A DNA stretch of 64,000 nucleotides. Source: Carex sylvatica. Lineage: Eukaryota; Streptophyta; Magnoliopsida; Poales; Cyperaceae. Below the pieces are notes generated by a model. It saw nothing but the letters and a program-made list of their open reading frames with translations, ran no database searches and had not been told where the DNA came from. Location: contig CAXKVR010000034.1 of NCBI GenBank assembly GCA_964058845.1, positions 372,001 through 436,000 of the forward strand. Reading direction: 5' to 3'. Shown here in pieces: positions 47,405 to 60,490 of this stretch. Positions within the stretch are counted from its first letter, which is position 1; every line of letters starts with the position of its first letter. The translations under genes and the position numbers were made by a program.

Positions 47405-49396
47405 TATTAGAATCCAAGATGTGGTGTTCTTAGTTTTTCTTTTTCTGAAAATGCAGAAAACGGATAATTGCATTTCTAATGTATTTAGCCAATTTAGTAC
47501 AATCTCTTACAAATGGCGCTTGAATCAATCAAGAGCCATGACTATTTTTGCAAAACATTGTCTTTCTTTGTTTTGTTTTTTTTTCTCTTTCTTTGATTTT
47601 TGTGGGGTACAACCGGTTCACCAAATTATTCCCCTAATTAAATGAAGAAAATGAAACAAAAAGTCTAGTCTCCGATAATTTCGTAAACACGGATCATGTC
47701 GTCTAACCATTACAGTTATTTAATGAAAGTTTAATTTTTGGGACCATTTTTACCTAATTTTGCTTTTGCTACCTTAACGGGACCATTTAATTTCTTGATA
47801 GCAAAGTTGACCACCCCAGCTAATAACTTTAATTTTCCTTTAATACTTTTTCATACGACTCATGAGTGTGAAGATAGATTGATGGAAAATTCGTATCGTC
47901 TTTTTTTTTTTTACTTTTGCAGAAGCTGCGAAGTTGAACTCTCAATTATCCAAGAAGGACAACTGTCCCTGTGTATTCATCATGCCTCTACTTTCTAATA
48001 TTAATAATATAAAATTTAAAACTTGAAAATAAAATTAAATACTAAAATAAAACCGTTAGATATTATCTATGTTAATTTCTCAATGTACATATATATAAAA
48101 TATCACGACATTTAATTTTATTTTGATCTGCATCAAGAACTTGCAAAAATAAACTGATATAGATAAATTCTGAGCATTGATTTTTTAACTTATTAATTCA
48201 CACAAAAAAAAAAATATCAAAAAGCAATATTTTTTTTCATGTACAATTAAAAAAAATAATATAAATCACATCTAACAATTTTATTTTGATATATAAATTT
48301 TAAACAATTATTATAAGACCAAGAACATTACGCAAAGTACAAAGACTTTCAATCAATTTAAATAGCATAAAGCAAAGTAAAAAAATTGAAGATATTTGTA
48401 CCCTCTAACAAAATAGCATAAAATAATCCGAGAACATGAAGTTCACTCAAATTACAAAGACTGTCGATCAATTTAACCCTCAAAAAAAAAAAAATAACAA
48501 CCTGTATGATAAAGCAAAGTTTTTAATCAAGCATGGTTAACCAACATAAATTGTCTCCGTTGAATAAATCTAAGATTTATAACAATAATGAAATTATTTC
48601 TAAATAAATGAACTAAATCATATATAGTTAAGCAACTCTGCTATAATTTTACTAGGTGTAATATTTTATTGCAATTAATGTTCTAGAATTCTTGCTTCTT
48701 TATTCCATCACTTCGAAACATTTAAATCCACAACATAACAGCACAACAACTATGGTTTAACAGAATTATATCTGATTTTGGATTCAGATCTGCTATTTTC
48801 TCAAAAAAATTAATACCAACTTAATATATTATTGGATTTATTCTGAGATCTACATATAGATATATTCAGATAAATTAAATTCAAATTATTATATTATGAA
48901 TATTCATTGACAATTTAATAATATGTGTGACAGATCCAGAGAAATAAAATTGAGGAGAGGTTCTACTTTCATGTGACACCCCACTGATAAGCCTACAAGG
49001 CTATGAACTTAAAATTACACCTGCATGTGGCTGCATGGATTCAAATCTTTTTTTATTTTAAAGAAATATGTAAGATCTCCGTTACTTTTGGAACTGGATA
49101 TCCTTGCTACATGGATCAAATCATGCCCTTGTTTAAACCAAACTTAATTTCACAAGAATAGTATTGTTAAATACTTAAATGTAAAGGTGGTAATTTATAT
49201 GATTATACTGGGTGGTATTTTTTTTAATTTGGAAATTTCTGTCATTTTGTGGACTGAAAGGGAAATGGAGGTGTCCCTCATTGAAAGGGAATGGAGAGTA
49301 ATATATGATAATAATATTTTACAGCCTGTTAGGAACTAATCTGAAAATTTCACAGCCTGTTTGCCAAAGGGAAACCTTAATGATAATCTTGCATCT
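47405..49396. other. AT-rich intergenic DNA
   Basis: About 2 kb with no recognisable gene, RNA or defined element. Open frames are short and lack family features. Confidence 0.5.
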
Positions 49397-49404
49397 TGTT
49401 AAAC

Positions 49405-50991
49405 CAATGTTATCATAATCGAACCGGACATCAACCCGGTAGAACTCCGAGTCATTAGTTCACTGATCGGACCAGTGGGTCTTTTTTTCTATTACAGTTA
49501 CAACTAATAACCTAAAATACTAATCAGCTATTTAATTTTTCGTCTAAATCCTTACAAAAATGAATGCCACATTTTACATAATAAATATTATTAGTTCAAA
49601 AATTTGCACAATTAACAATACTAAAATACCATTTCAAAGAAAAATAAGTCAATTGTTACAAATAATCTCACACATTTCAAGTAGCCTCATACATCAAATA
49701 TGAAAAGTTTAACATTTCAAATAACTAAAATACACCAACAACAAAATTTAAAGACTAAAAGTTACGATTCATGAAAAAAGACACACCGGTATTAATCATC
49801 CACTCGGATATTGCTAAATCAACCTTCTCTTTTTTTCTTTTGTTTGCAAAGCCATCTTAATAGATGGTTGAGCATGGGGTGTGATATGAGATATGTAACC
49901 ATCAACATCACGTTTTGCATTGCCAATTTCTTCCTCTTCTGAGCATCGTCTGTCCTCCACCAAACACATTTTCTTACAAAAATTCATTAAAGATCATCAA
50001 AATCAACTTTAACTTTATAATAATCATTTGCCTTAAGAACGTATATCTATATAACTTAATTCTAGCAATAATCATCATTAATCAACCATTGCAATATCTA
50101 ATTAAATGCTTCAAACATAACCAAAATTGAGATATTTCATCCATGCTTACCTTAATCAATTAATATTGCTTCTCTCTATTAAATTACACAACTGTAATAT
50201 TAAGCATGAAAACACCAATTATTTGTTAAAACACTAATTTATCCTCATCAATTCAGATTTTAGACCACATTCCGCAAGTATCAGAAGTACAAGTAGAGAC
50301 CATAGCCGACACTGGTAAATAACAAAGGTGCATAGTTAATTAATTTAGAGTTTTAAACCCCACACATATACACAAGCAAAACATAAAATTTACAACTATA
50401 TTCTATTAGTTAGTGCTACGCTCCCAGATATAAGACAGTACAGTCTAAGTGGAAATCCCATGTCAAAATGTCTTTGGTTTGAGCATTTTATCAAACAACT
50501 TATATGCATGGATTTATTCAATAAAATTAACTCAAAATTTTCATAAAGTTACCTGTTCATGATCTTAAGAGGTTCTTTTGTGATTCGGATTCAATCCAAG
50601 TTTGTAAAACGAGATTGGGCAACAACCAAATTGACAGCAAAGAGGTCGAAGTAGAAGGAGATTTGAAGGAGATTTTAGAAAAACAACATCCCATCTTCAT
50701 CATCGAAGGAAAGAGAAGTAATCACAGGAAAACTGAAGAAAGATTTGAGAGAAAAGAAAAGAAATATACAATATCAGAGATCAGTAGGAGAAGGAGATTT
50801 AGCTTAATCTGCTTTGAACCGTGATTTTCTGTCGGTTTAAATCAGTGACTTCCAATAAAAACCGCTCGATTTAATCTGTTCTGAACGGTTCATTACCTTA
50901 AGCGATTCAATTCAAGAACCGAACCGGACCAGTGACTGGATCCGGATTTTTTCGGTTAAACCACCGGTCCGATCCAGTTCAAATAACACTG
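49405..50991. mobile_element. hAT-like non-autonomous element, 1587 bp
   Basis: The termini CAATGTTATCATAATCGAAC and (as complement of the right end) CAGTGTTATTTGAACTGGAT are inverted. The flanking 8-bp duplication is TGTTAAAC (49397-49404 and 50992-50999). Sub-terminal aaccgg/ccggtt words recur at both ends. No transposase is visible. The lysine/glutamate-rich frame at 50615-50824 has no known domain. Confidence 0.75.
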
Positions 50992-51286
50992 TGTTAAACA
51001 TTTTCATCTTTAGTAAAGCATATGATTATTTATTGCATATAAAATAATTTGTACACAGGAAAGTTTTTTGGTCCTGAAAAGAGAAGAAATATGTTTATAA
51101 TAATATTTATTTAAGGACCGTATAATTAAATGAGAAAGTATATTGAACAAGCTAGAATTGCATGTGTAACTTTTATAATTTGAATATAATGAATGTGAAT
51201 TTCTTTTTGTGCAATTTGAAAATTATTATGTCAATGATTAATTGACAATATTTGGAAACTTTTAATGCTATAAGATATTGAAACAA

Positions 51287-51698
51287 GAGTAGAACTAGGG
51301 TGTTCTTAAGCTCACCAAAGTGTTTGGTGAGCTTAACTCCAAAATTCATCAAATCGATTTCAAATGACGAATCAGAACTGTTGGAACCTGCCTATCTTAC
51401 GTGTGATGTGTCTACATGTGAAATTTTTAAACATTCAAATTAGTTTAGTATAAAATCAATCGGTCAAAATTAGAAGGTTAATAAATTAATTTTAGTGCAT
51501 TCATTTTTTGAATTTTTTTTGACCGCTTGACTTTATACTAAATTAATTCAAATGTTTAAAATTTTCACATGTAGACTCATCGCTCGAAAAGTAGACAGGT
51601 TTCAACGATTCGAATTCATCATTTGAAATAAATTTGATGGGTTTTGGAGCTAAGCTCACCAAACATTTGGTGAGCTTAAGAACACCCTAGTTCTACTC
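51287..51698. mobile_element. Mutator-like foldback MITE, copy 3
   Basis: It starts gagtagaactagggtgttct and ends agaacaccctagttctactc (perfect 20-bp inverted ends). The 9-bp duplication TTGAAACAA is at 51278-51286 and 51699-51707. It is the best-preserved copy of the family. Confidence 0.9.
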
Positions 51699-51796
51699 TT
51701 GAAACAAAACACATATGATATTAACCCAATATCTTATATTACATCCAGTCATTTACAGTTATAATTTGAAATTATTATCGTTGCCACAATATTATA

Positions 51797-52193
51797 AAGT
51801 CTGACTAGTATAATATTAGTGTCATTTTAGCCTATACAACGCCAACTCCAAAATCTGTCAATTCGACTTCAAATGGTTATTCAAACCGTTCAAACCATTC
51901 TACTTCATTAGTTGTGCATTTACATGTAAAATTTATATTTTTTTGAATTTTATTTAATATCAAGTCAAACGGTCAAACGTGGAAATTTTTAAGTTAATTT
52001 TAATTCATTTATTTTTAATATGTTTTACCGCTTGAGTTGATACTAAAATAATTTGAAAAATATATTTTTTTTGCATGTAAACGCATCACTCATAAAGTAA
52101 ATTGGTTTAAACGGTTTGGATTAGCAATTTGAAGTCTATCCGATAAGTTTAGAAGTTTGTGTCATATGATACCAATGTCATACTAGCCGGACT
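51797..52193. mobile_element. Mutator-like foldback MITE, related family
   Basis: The inverted ends are agtctgactagtat and atactagccggact, with CAATATTATA at 51787-51796 and 52194-52203 (9 or 10 bp). The internal order of motifs resembles the 51287 element, including mirrored acatgtaaa/catgtaaacgcatcact words, but sequence is well diverged. Confidence 0.7.
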
Positions 52194-52244
52194 CAATATT
52201 ATATGCACACAAAAAGAATTATTCAATATATATATATATATATA

Positions 52245-52669
52245 GAGGTTGGCTACTATGCTTATATAAGCATATCTCCACATATGCTTATAACTCATTT
52301 TTGTGCTTCCAATGTTCAAATGGTCGATCTGAACCGTTCATCTTGTTCTCCATATTAATATGTGCTTGGAAACTAAATTTTATATTTTTCTGAATTTTTT
52401 TACTATTTATTAAGCCACTTTGAAAATTATTAATCCAACGGTGGCTGCTGATTTTACTGTTTTGTGCAGCCACCGTTGGATCAGCGATTTTCAAAGTGGC
52501 TTAATAAATAGTAAAAAAATTCAGAAAAATATAAAATTTAGTTTCCAAGCACATATTAATATGGAGAACAAGATGAACGGTTCAGATCGACCATTTAGAC
52601 ATTGCAAGCACAAAAATGAGTTATAAGCATATGTGGGGATATGCTTATATAAGCATAGTAGTCAACCTC
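52245..52669. repeat. Foldback MITE, family B copy 2
   Basis: Nearly identical to the element at 2417-2841, with the same gaggttggctac termini and TA-repeat flanks. The outer arms have the same orientation in both copies (left tctccacatatg, right catatgtgggga). The central spacer is inverted (tgattttactgttttgtg instead of cacaaaacagtaaaatca). Confidence 0.85.
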
Positions 52670-53626
52670 TATATATATATATATATATATATTATTGGCT
52701 ATGCATGCAATATTTAGTTGCTTAACAGTGCACGTTCTCAAAAGCACTTTTTTTTTGAAAAATACTGATAGACTAGCTATCCATCATTGCATGACATTTT
52801 AAGAAAGGATGAAAATTCTTCTTAAAAAAAAGGATAAAAAGAAGAAAAGAAAACTTTACATTTTTGTTTACTATTACCTGGCTGGCTGCAATCAGGACCA
52901 CCGACATAAGGCCCTTTTAATTTTTTTGTTATTATTGTAGACAGTTTGATTATTTATTTAAATATGAAGCTACACTAACACTACACTACATTTCTCTCTT
53001 CCATTGTACTCCTGAGCAAAATTCGGATCCGGTGAGGTATCCAATGAGATATGAACTGTCTATTTTAAATTTGACACGAATCTTAAAGAAGTCATCATAC
53101 ATCTAAGAAATTGGCACTCTTTTCCAAGTCCAATTGAACCTTGATGTCTTGGGCCTTACAAATCGTCCGATTGAAAGCAAAGCCTTCTAAATTCTAATTA
53201 TATTTTTATTTTTTACATATTTAATTTTTGGATAAATTATTCTGATTCGTTTGATTTTGATTAAATGTTTTACGTGCTAATACAGAACCCTCTGTCTTGT
53301 ATCTTTTACATTTTGAATGGAAAACAAGCAACTCCAAATACAGTTTAATTTATAATTTTTTTTAATATGATTTATCTCATTTTCTTTCTAAATGACTCTC
53401 GCATAAATTAAACATACATCTTTTCATAGATTTATCTTAATGAAGTTTTTTTTTGGGTAAAAATACTAACACTGCCGGTTTGGCTTCATGCATCATATCA
53501 GTCATATATTTTTCAATTTAACCGTATTATTCGTGTGCTGCGTGAATTCAAACCAGCATGGTTAATAACTTAATATCGTTATATATATATTTTTTCCTTT
53601 TCGATTTTTGGGGGAGGAAATGAGGA

Positions 53627-53805
53627 ATTCGTATCCTCTGAGATATCTCAAACTTTGCGTGACTTTATGAAAAATTTCAACAGTTTAAATCCGCTCTGCA
53701 CGAATCTCAAAGCACACATAATACTGACCCCTACATCACCCCCGAATAGGCACCGGATACGTCGGTCACGCAAAAGTTGAGATATCTCAGAGGATAAGGA
53801 TTCGA
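53627..53805. mobile_element. Small foldback MITE, 179 bp
   Basis: Inverted arms tatcctctgagatatctcaa and ttgagatatctcagaggata lie just inside the ends. AAATGAGGA (53618-53626 and 53806-53814) is a 9-bp flanking duplication. A partial relative starts at about 53831 with gaattcgtatcctctgag. Confidence 0.7.
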
Positions 53806-53879
53806 AAATGAGGAGGGAGCTGGACCAAGAATTCGTATCCTCTGAGTTAACTCAAAATTTGAGTTAAGATCTGGACCAT

Positions 53880-56647
53880 CTAATTCAAATTCACACTAAT
53901 ATTTAATGGCCCTGTGCATTATAGGCATGGACCGGATTGGTCTGAATTCTGATCACACGGCCGAAAAAATGAATTCAATAGTTACGTTAATGCAGATGAT
54001 ATGAATTCCTGGGCCAATGGGTTAGCCCATGAAACAATACACTGTTTGAATTATTTCAATATTGTCTATGATTGCAACTTTGTCTCGGGACATAGCATCC
54101 ATCCAACGGTGTAAACCAATGCATTGCTTATATTATTTCCTTCATTCCTTGTCTATGATTACAACCTTGTCCTCCAACATAGCATACATCCAATAGTGTC
54201 AATAGTCCGTGCCAACAAATGTGTTTGTTTAATTGTTTGAGATGTGAGGGGGTTAAAATGTATATTTCTAATATCTTCTGTTGATCATATCTTCATTTTT
54301 AAAATATTTAGTAATTGAAAAATTGAAAAATTGAAAAATTGAAAAATATATTAAATTAATATAATAATTTTTAGATATGAGATTTATCGCGATTTTTATG
54401 CCTACATAAAAATTTATGATAATTGACTTTGTTTTGATTGTGGTCTAGAATTTACAAAGATGTATTCATATGGACACTATATGGGTGTTAATATTTCGTC
54501 ATTTGATTATGACTAAAACAAAAATGAAATAGCGTAATTGTCATATATGTATAAAAATAATATAGATATATTTTATTTTGTTAATTAAGTTTAAAAATTT
54601 ATCATTGAGAATTTTAAACTGAAGCTGCTATCTCACGAAATATAAAATTATTTGAATCTTTCTCGAAAATAAATTTAATTCGACAGATGGTTTTTGCAAT
54701 TTTGCTGCAAATTTATTTTTTAACCCGTTCAATTTCCATAGTTTGAAGCTACAGTCCTTGTCAACGACGGCCCATCTATTTTTCAACTCAATTATCAACC
54801 CATTTCTTCTTTTCACCTGGTGGGATTTATGGGATGACGGTTGATAACACTAATTTATTAATTATCTTTAGAATTTGACTTTCCTAATTACTTTTCGATT
54901 ATAATATAGCTTCATGATTCAACTTAACACACTATTACGCAAAGTTAACAGTCCCGCATTGACCAAGTCAAAGAAAGAATCTAGTTGTAAAGTAAACTGA
55001 TTTTAGATTAATTGTTAGAATTAGTGAATTGTTAAACAACAGTTACATGCTAAAGGGGAGCTAAACTTTCAAATAACGAATGTCAAAAATATATGAAAGT
55101 TAATCATATAAAATTTTCGTGTAGAGAATAGAGATTAATTTTACTATAACGTGGCATTATACTATAAATTATATACAAAATCATAAATAAATATATATAT
55201 AAAAAAAAAAATGAGGTTAATTGACCACATTGTTGCACCTCCGCCTCTTGTTACATGTGACTATGGATATTTCTATTATGAGAGATTCTAGAAATAGAAA
55301 AATACAATGGTCTGAAAGTTATGACTCTTGACCAATCTAAACCAATTAGTGAAAAGTAAATGATGCAAATCTAATATTATTATTTTTACGGTGGAGATTA
55401 AGGCTCCATCCTCCTCGCATTTTTATGACACCTTTTTAGTATTGTGTTTAGAAACTATAGGATTTTGTTAAAATTCTATAAGAAGTCAATTTTTATAATT
55501 TTGTAGCTTGTTAATATTTTTTTGATAGGAAAATACTCTTGATTTTAAAAATTCTAGAATGTCCATTAGATATATTTTTCTCTGTTCGAAAAATAACAAA
55601 AAAATATATAAATTATTGAATTCAATTCTTGATCTAAGAAACAAGATAATGTTTTTACTTAGCTGTAAATAGATTGCTCAGAACTCAGAAGTACTGCTAG
55701 AATTAGAATGTGCTGTAGGTTTGGTAGTTTTGCAATATCATGGGCATGGCCAACAAAATCATAAAATATCTTCACTTGTAAAATAAAGACCTTACGGGAA
55801 ATTGAAAGGATGAAATTGAAAAAAGAAAGAGAAAAATATAAGACAAGATAGCAGTCTCAGTCCAAAGTGGAGCAATGATCACATAAATGAGCTACCAACC
55901 AACACTGCCATGGTCAGAGTCAAACAATCCATTTGGACTATGAAACTGAAAGACACATTTTAATCACTTCTGTTCAATCTTCTCAATTTAGAGAATTAAT
56001 GGACATATCCATTTCCATAATAATAGGAAAAATGAGAGAAAAGGAGGATAGGGTATTGATTTAGACATCCAGCTTCTTTGATAAGCATGACTACAAATGT
56101 AAAAAAATTAGGAAACAATAATAATAATAATATTATGTTTTCAATGAAATCGGTGCGATTCGTCCCACTTCTATTAACAAATAATATATTTTGTACCGTT
56201 TAGATGGTTCAAATACAAGTATGGACCGAACCGAAAATTTAATATAACGAAAACTGAACTTGATAAAAGTAATATTTAATATAATATATGTTAAAGCGAG
56301 GGCATATCTCTTTGCTTTAATTAAACAAATATTTCATTAATAGAGAAGACAAAAAGAAAGAAAAAAATAATAACAAAAATTACACATAAAATTTACAACA
56401 TTTTTGAACCATAAGAGGAACTTCGCCACCCTGAACTCCCTTTAATCCGCCCCTGATGTAAGATCTTAAGTTATTCTGCTATTTATGAATCAAAATTAGT
56501 TTTCTTTATCAGCTTATAAGAGATGACCAAATAATTTTTATCAAAATCCATGATTCATACAATTAATTAGAGAGTGAGAGTAGAAGCACAAAGATTCATA
56601 TCAAGTTTGGAATCTAAAGATAGTAGAGGAGAGACATTCGAATATGT
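53880..56647. other. Intergenic DNA
   Basis: No gene is recognisable. A short tandem gaaaaatt repeat is at about 54317-54348. A worn hAT-like end (taatccgcccctgatg) is near 56443-56458 with no visible partner. Confidence 0.45.
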
Positions 56648-57622
56648 AGCAAGGGAGGAATTTTTTTGACAAATCATAATTAAAAAAATTATTTTTACTA
56701 AATCAGCATGATTTTTTTTTTTTTTTTTTTTGAAAAAACCACAAAGACTGAATGTTCTGTTCGGTCTCCACTTTTTTCTTTTCTTCAAACCGAACGGAGC
56801 ATTCGGTCTCAACAATTTTTATCATTTTCCGTGAACAGCACCACAGAAGATCCAAAAATGACCAGACCGAATAGGCCATTCGGTCTTGTGGTTTTTCCTT
56901 CTCTGCCTGCTCCACCCAACTAGTGGATAAGAAGAAACCAGCGTCAGATGAGAAGAGACGGAGGTCTGTTGACCTTCTTGTAACGACCCACTTTCATCCA
57001 CTAGTTAGCTAGTTGCTTACTTGCTTAGCAATTGCTAATAAACGCTGCATGGAAGCTTCAAACTCTGAAACCACAGAAAAAATATCCATATAGGAATTTG
57101 AGCAGCCAAAAGTTCCAAAATTTTATGTCATTGGTTCTTTATTTTAACATCTCATTAATTATGTATGCTGAAAAATTTATATTATGAGAAGCTAATGAAT
57201 AATATGAAATAAAAGTTTTTAACTATATTTTCAATCAAGTTAGATTTTTAATGCTCTTCTAACCCAATAATAAAGAAATTAGTAAATCTAAGCGAATTTT
57301 ATTTTATTTATTTATAGTAGTAAAATAACTATAAATTTTAATTAATTCATGAATAAAAAGAGTTTATATGACAGCAAAAGAAACATTTAAGCATGTGTTT
57401 TAGACTTCTAATTGATAATTCATCACTACATCATATGCCACACGGTTTCCGTGTAAAAATTGTTGAGATCGAATGCTCCGTTCAGTTTGAAAAAAAAGAA
57501 AAAGTGAAGACTGAACGGAGCATTTAGTCTTTATATTTAAAATAATAATAATAATAATCGTGCTAGTTTAGTAAAAATAATTTTCTTAATTATGGTTTAT
57601 CAAAAAAATTCGCAAGGGAGAG
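56648..57622. repeat. Large inverted repeat, arms about 180 bp, spacer about 600 bp
   Basis: The left arm (56648-56835) and right arm (57443-57622) are inverted copies sharing aaaccgaacggagcattcgg-type and tttttactaaatcagca-type words. The outer ends (caagggaggaattt; aaattcgcaaggg) pair. The spacer holds more cggtc/gaccg motifs but no gene. Likely a foldback transposon; no target duplication was found. Confidence 0.55.
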
Positions 57623-58334
57623 CAGCTTTTGTTGTATTTCTCCAGCTGCTGCTTTTGGACCTGCTGTAATTGTACTTGCAACTCAAATGAGGCCATATTT
57701 AATGCATGTCATTCATGTTTTCTGCATCGCCTCCAGGCTATAGAAAACTCAGAATTAATTGTTGGTACTTGGTATAAATATTTTTTTTTTATATTTAATA
57801 AGACTGCACTAAAATTCAAAGAATCTGATTCAATGCCCATAACATGATAAGACATTAACATGTCACCTATTCACTAGCGAATGAAGTGGGAGCTTTTTTC
57901 CCGGATGTTTAAAATTTTAATAATTATAGCAACTTCGGTTTTAATAAAAGATTTGGTATTATTGAGTATTTTTTTTATTGGTGTATTTTTTGAGGTAATT
58001 TTTTTTTTTTGACTGACAGTCACAATTTTAATAATCATATTAAAGTTATAAAATTGCAAACTAAGATTATATGCCTTATTTGTGATTTAAATAACATGAA
58101 ATCACAGGAAATCACAGGAAATAATAAATTATTAATTATTATTAATGTAATTTTGACTTTGAAAATTGTTATGTAGTAGATTTAGAAAATTATTTTGAAA
58201 AGAATAAATTTATAAGGTCTTAAATTATTTTTGTTATGTGAGATCAGTAGTTGAGGTGCTATTTGTCACGAATTAAAATGTTCTAAAGAATAATATAATA
58301 ATTAATAGTTCAAAAAAACGTCACAGATCGGGAA

Positions 58335-58367
<33 letters not shown>

Positions 58368-59168
58368 CGCATCATATTATTCCCAAAATAAATCATCAGA
58401 TTAAATTCTATATTTTTTTAAGTTAAATCTTGCCATATCTAGTGCTTTTATTTGGACAAAATTACTACAATAAAATGGCAAACAATTTTTTTAGGTTAAA
58501 AGATTTATTTAGGTGACATATTCAAATAATAATGGCCGACAAAAGTTAAATGCATTGTTTAGAGATGTTGTCAATAAAGGTTGATATACGGTGCATCATT
58601 TTCTCCATAGATAACTTGATGTGGAGTGGAGTTATCGTTGACTCCTTAATCAATGAACAAGCCTAAAGTCTTGAAAAATTATATTGCAAAGGACATCATG
58701 AATTTTCAAACTTTTGAGGCCATTTTTCCGATATTATGAATAGTGTAGGGGCTGCTTGTAAATTTGATATCTCTTGGCGCATGCATCTTAGCGGTAAAGG
58801 ACAAAAAGTCAAACAAATGGATAAATGAGAGGGCAACTGATTGAAAGTTTCGATTTGAAACTTGCCTCCGAAGGATAAGCACAAAAAATAGAATCATCGA
58901 ATTAAGCTTATACTTACAAATCCGTTATACCTAAATTTTTCAAATGAAAAAATTAAATTGCAATTTTTACAATGTCAAATTGGCAAAAATTCAATCAACC
59001 TCAATTCTCCAATCTCCATCCAAACCATCTTCCAGGGCTCCATTGTGTAGGCATCAGTGTAACGAGTCACTCAACCACAAGCCCAGTAGCCCACACAGGC
59101 CAAACACAATTCCTTTGCATTGCAACAGGGGCTTAAATTGTGCAGTTAAAAACGAATCATTTCATGTG
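57623..59168. other. Intergenic DNA with poly-G tract
   Basis: The poly-G run is at 58337-58367. On the minus strand at about 57690-57610 a short Gln-rich frame (MASFELQVQLQQVQKQQLEK) looks like a gene fragment but has no assignable family. Nothing else is recognised. The 3' UTR of the U-box gene ends within about 59168. Confidence 0.45.
58337..58367. repeat. Poly-G tract, 31 bp
   Basis: An uninterrupted run of G, unusual in such AT-rich DNA. It could fold as a G-quadruplex and is prone to length error in sequencing. Confidence 0.9.
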
Positions 59169-60410
59169 TCAATAAGTTTGTAGCAAAAACCCGCCCGAGT
59201 CGGAGACGGCGTCGTAGCTTGGCCAAGCCAATCGCAGCAGCTTTAACAAGACCTGAGCCTTCCTCTTGGCCCGATCCGAGAACCCGCCTTGCACCATCAG
59301 CAACAATTGCCCCATTGCCCCTGCCTTAACCGCCTCAATTTGGAGGCTATCTGATGAACTGACGATTGCCACAAGGGCACCCGCTGCGTGCTCGGCTGCA
59401 CGGCCAATTGCCATAGCCTTGACCAATGCCTTCACGGCTTCTGCCCCGCCACCTGCTCCACTTATGACCGCCTCTCTGCCTCCCTCTACCCGGCACATCA
59501 ATTCAACTGCAGCGGCCCCACGCTCTGTTTCGACCTCTCCCAATTTTTTCATCACTGCCTTAGCAGCCCCGGCCTGAACTGCGCGTATTCTATTCTCTTT
59601 TAAAAGACACATGGCAAAAATGCTCCTGATGCCGACTCTTACTGCACGGGAATTCGACTTTTCTTCAGTTAGTCTGACTAAGCCGTGAATTATGCCGTCA
59701 GTTTCACCTAAAGCAGATCGAGCTGTGGCGGATACGGCTGCGCTCACCTCCACTACCGCACCAGCATTGATTCGTGCCTCTAGAGATGAGCCGTGCAGTA
59801 GAATTTCACTCAGCCGATTTAACCGGTCAGGCCGGGCAGCAATATCAGCCTCGGCCTCGGGCTCACCTAACCCGACCATTGCCAACATAGCCATGGATTC
59901 AGATTCAAGATCCGAATCCGAATCCAAACACAAACCATCAAAAGCAATATTCAGTAAAGCTGATCTGGTCTCACTAGTAGCCATGACAACCCGATTCTTT
60001 TCGGATTCCCGGGCTAGAGCCCTTAGCCGTCTAACAGCGGCAGCACGTGCGGCCACGCCACCCCCTCCCGAGCCCGCTTGAGCCAGAAGGATCCGCACGT
60101 GATCGGGCTCAGCAGGCTGCTTGGGAGTCGGGATCCGCTCGATCCCGAATGAACGATTGTCGACGCACCACTCCTGGATTAGGCGGCGGAGAGTGTGATT
60201 GGGTATGAGAGTGAAGTCCGACAGTGGAGCACGGGTGACCGGGCAAGTGGTGTTGCCAGTTGCGACCCAGGATTCGATGCTGGCGCGGTCGTATGTCTGG
60301 CCGGTGCAGACCGTGACTGGGTCCCGCATGAGCTCGAGGGAGATAGGGCAGCGAAAGTACCAGGGGATTTGGAAGTTGGAGGGATCTAGAGGGGAGATGG
60401 TTCCAGGCAT
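59169..60410 (-). CDS. U-box E3 ubiquitin ligase with ARM repeats, PUB25/26-like
   Basis: A single exon of 1242 nt encodes 413 residues, the usual size and intronless form for this group. The start MPGTISPLDP at 60410 is chosen over the upstream in-frame ATG at 60602. PUB25/26 proteins begin this way, and a TATA box lies at 60464-60470 between the two ATGs. The U-box spans about residues 15-85 (FRCPISLELMRDPVTVCTGQ, then TYDRASIESWV, CPVTRAPL and LIPNHTLRRLIQEW) and binds E2 enzymes. The rest is Ala/Leu/Val-rich helical repeats of ARM type (about 110-400) that recruit substrates. The protein attaches ubiquitin to target proteins in the cytosol or nucleus. Related Arabidopsis ligases act in cold and immune signalling; that role here is inference. 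The frame is intact and GC-richer than its surroundings. Confidence 0.92.
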   Translation of the reverse strand: MPGTISPLDPSNFQIPWYFRCPISLELMRDPVTVCTGQTYDRASIESWVATGNTTCPVTRAPLSDFTLIPNHTLRRLIQEWCVDNRSFGIERIPTPKQPAEPDHVRILLAQAGSGGGGVAARAAAVRRLRALARESEKNRVVMATSETRSALLNIAFDGLCLDSDSDLESESMAMLAMVGLGEPEAEADIAARPDRLNRLSEILLHGSSLEARINAGAVVEVSAAVSATARSALGETDGIIHGLVRLTEEKSNSRAVRVGIRSIFAMCLLKENRIRAVQAGAAKAVMKKLGEVETERGAAAVELMCRVEGGREAVISGAGGGAEAVKALVKAMAIGRAAEHAAGALVAIVSSSDSLQIEAVKAGAMGQLLLMVQGGFSDRAKRKAQVLLKLLRLAWPSYDAVSDSGGFLLQTY

Positions 60411-60463
60411 GTCGACTTGCTGTAATTGGTAATGCGGGAGGTGGGTGAGGAAGGAGAAGAGGG

Positions 60464-60470
60464 TATATAT
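60464..60470 (-). promoter_or_regulatory. TATA box of the U-box gene
   Basis: atatata on the minus strand, 54-60 bp before the ATG, implies a leader of only about 25-30 nt. Confidence 0.6.
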
Positions 60471-60490
60471 GTAGATGGGGAAGACTGGTG

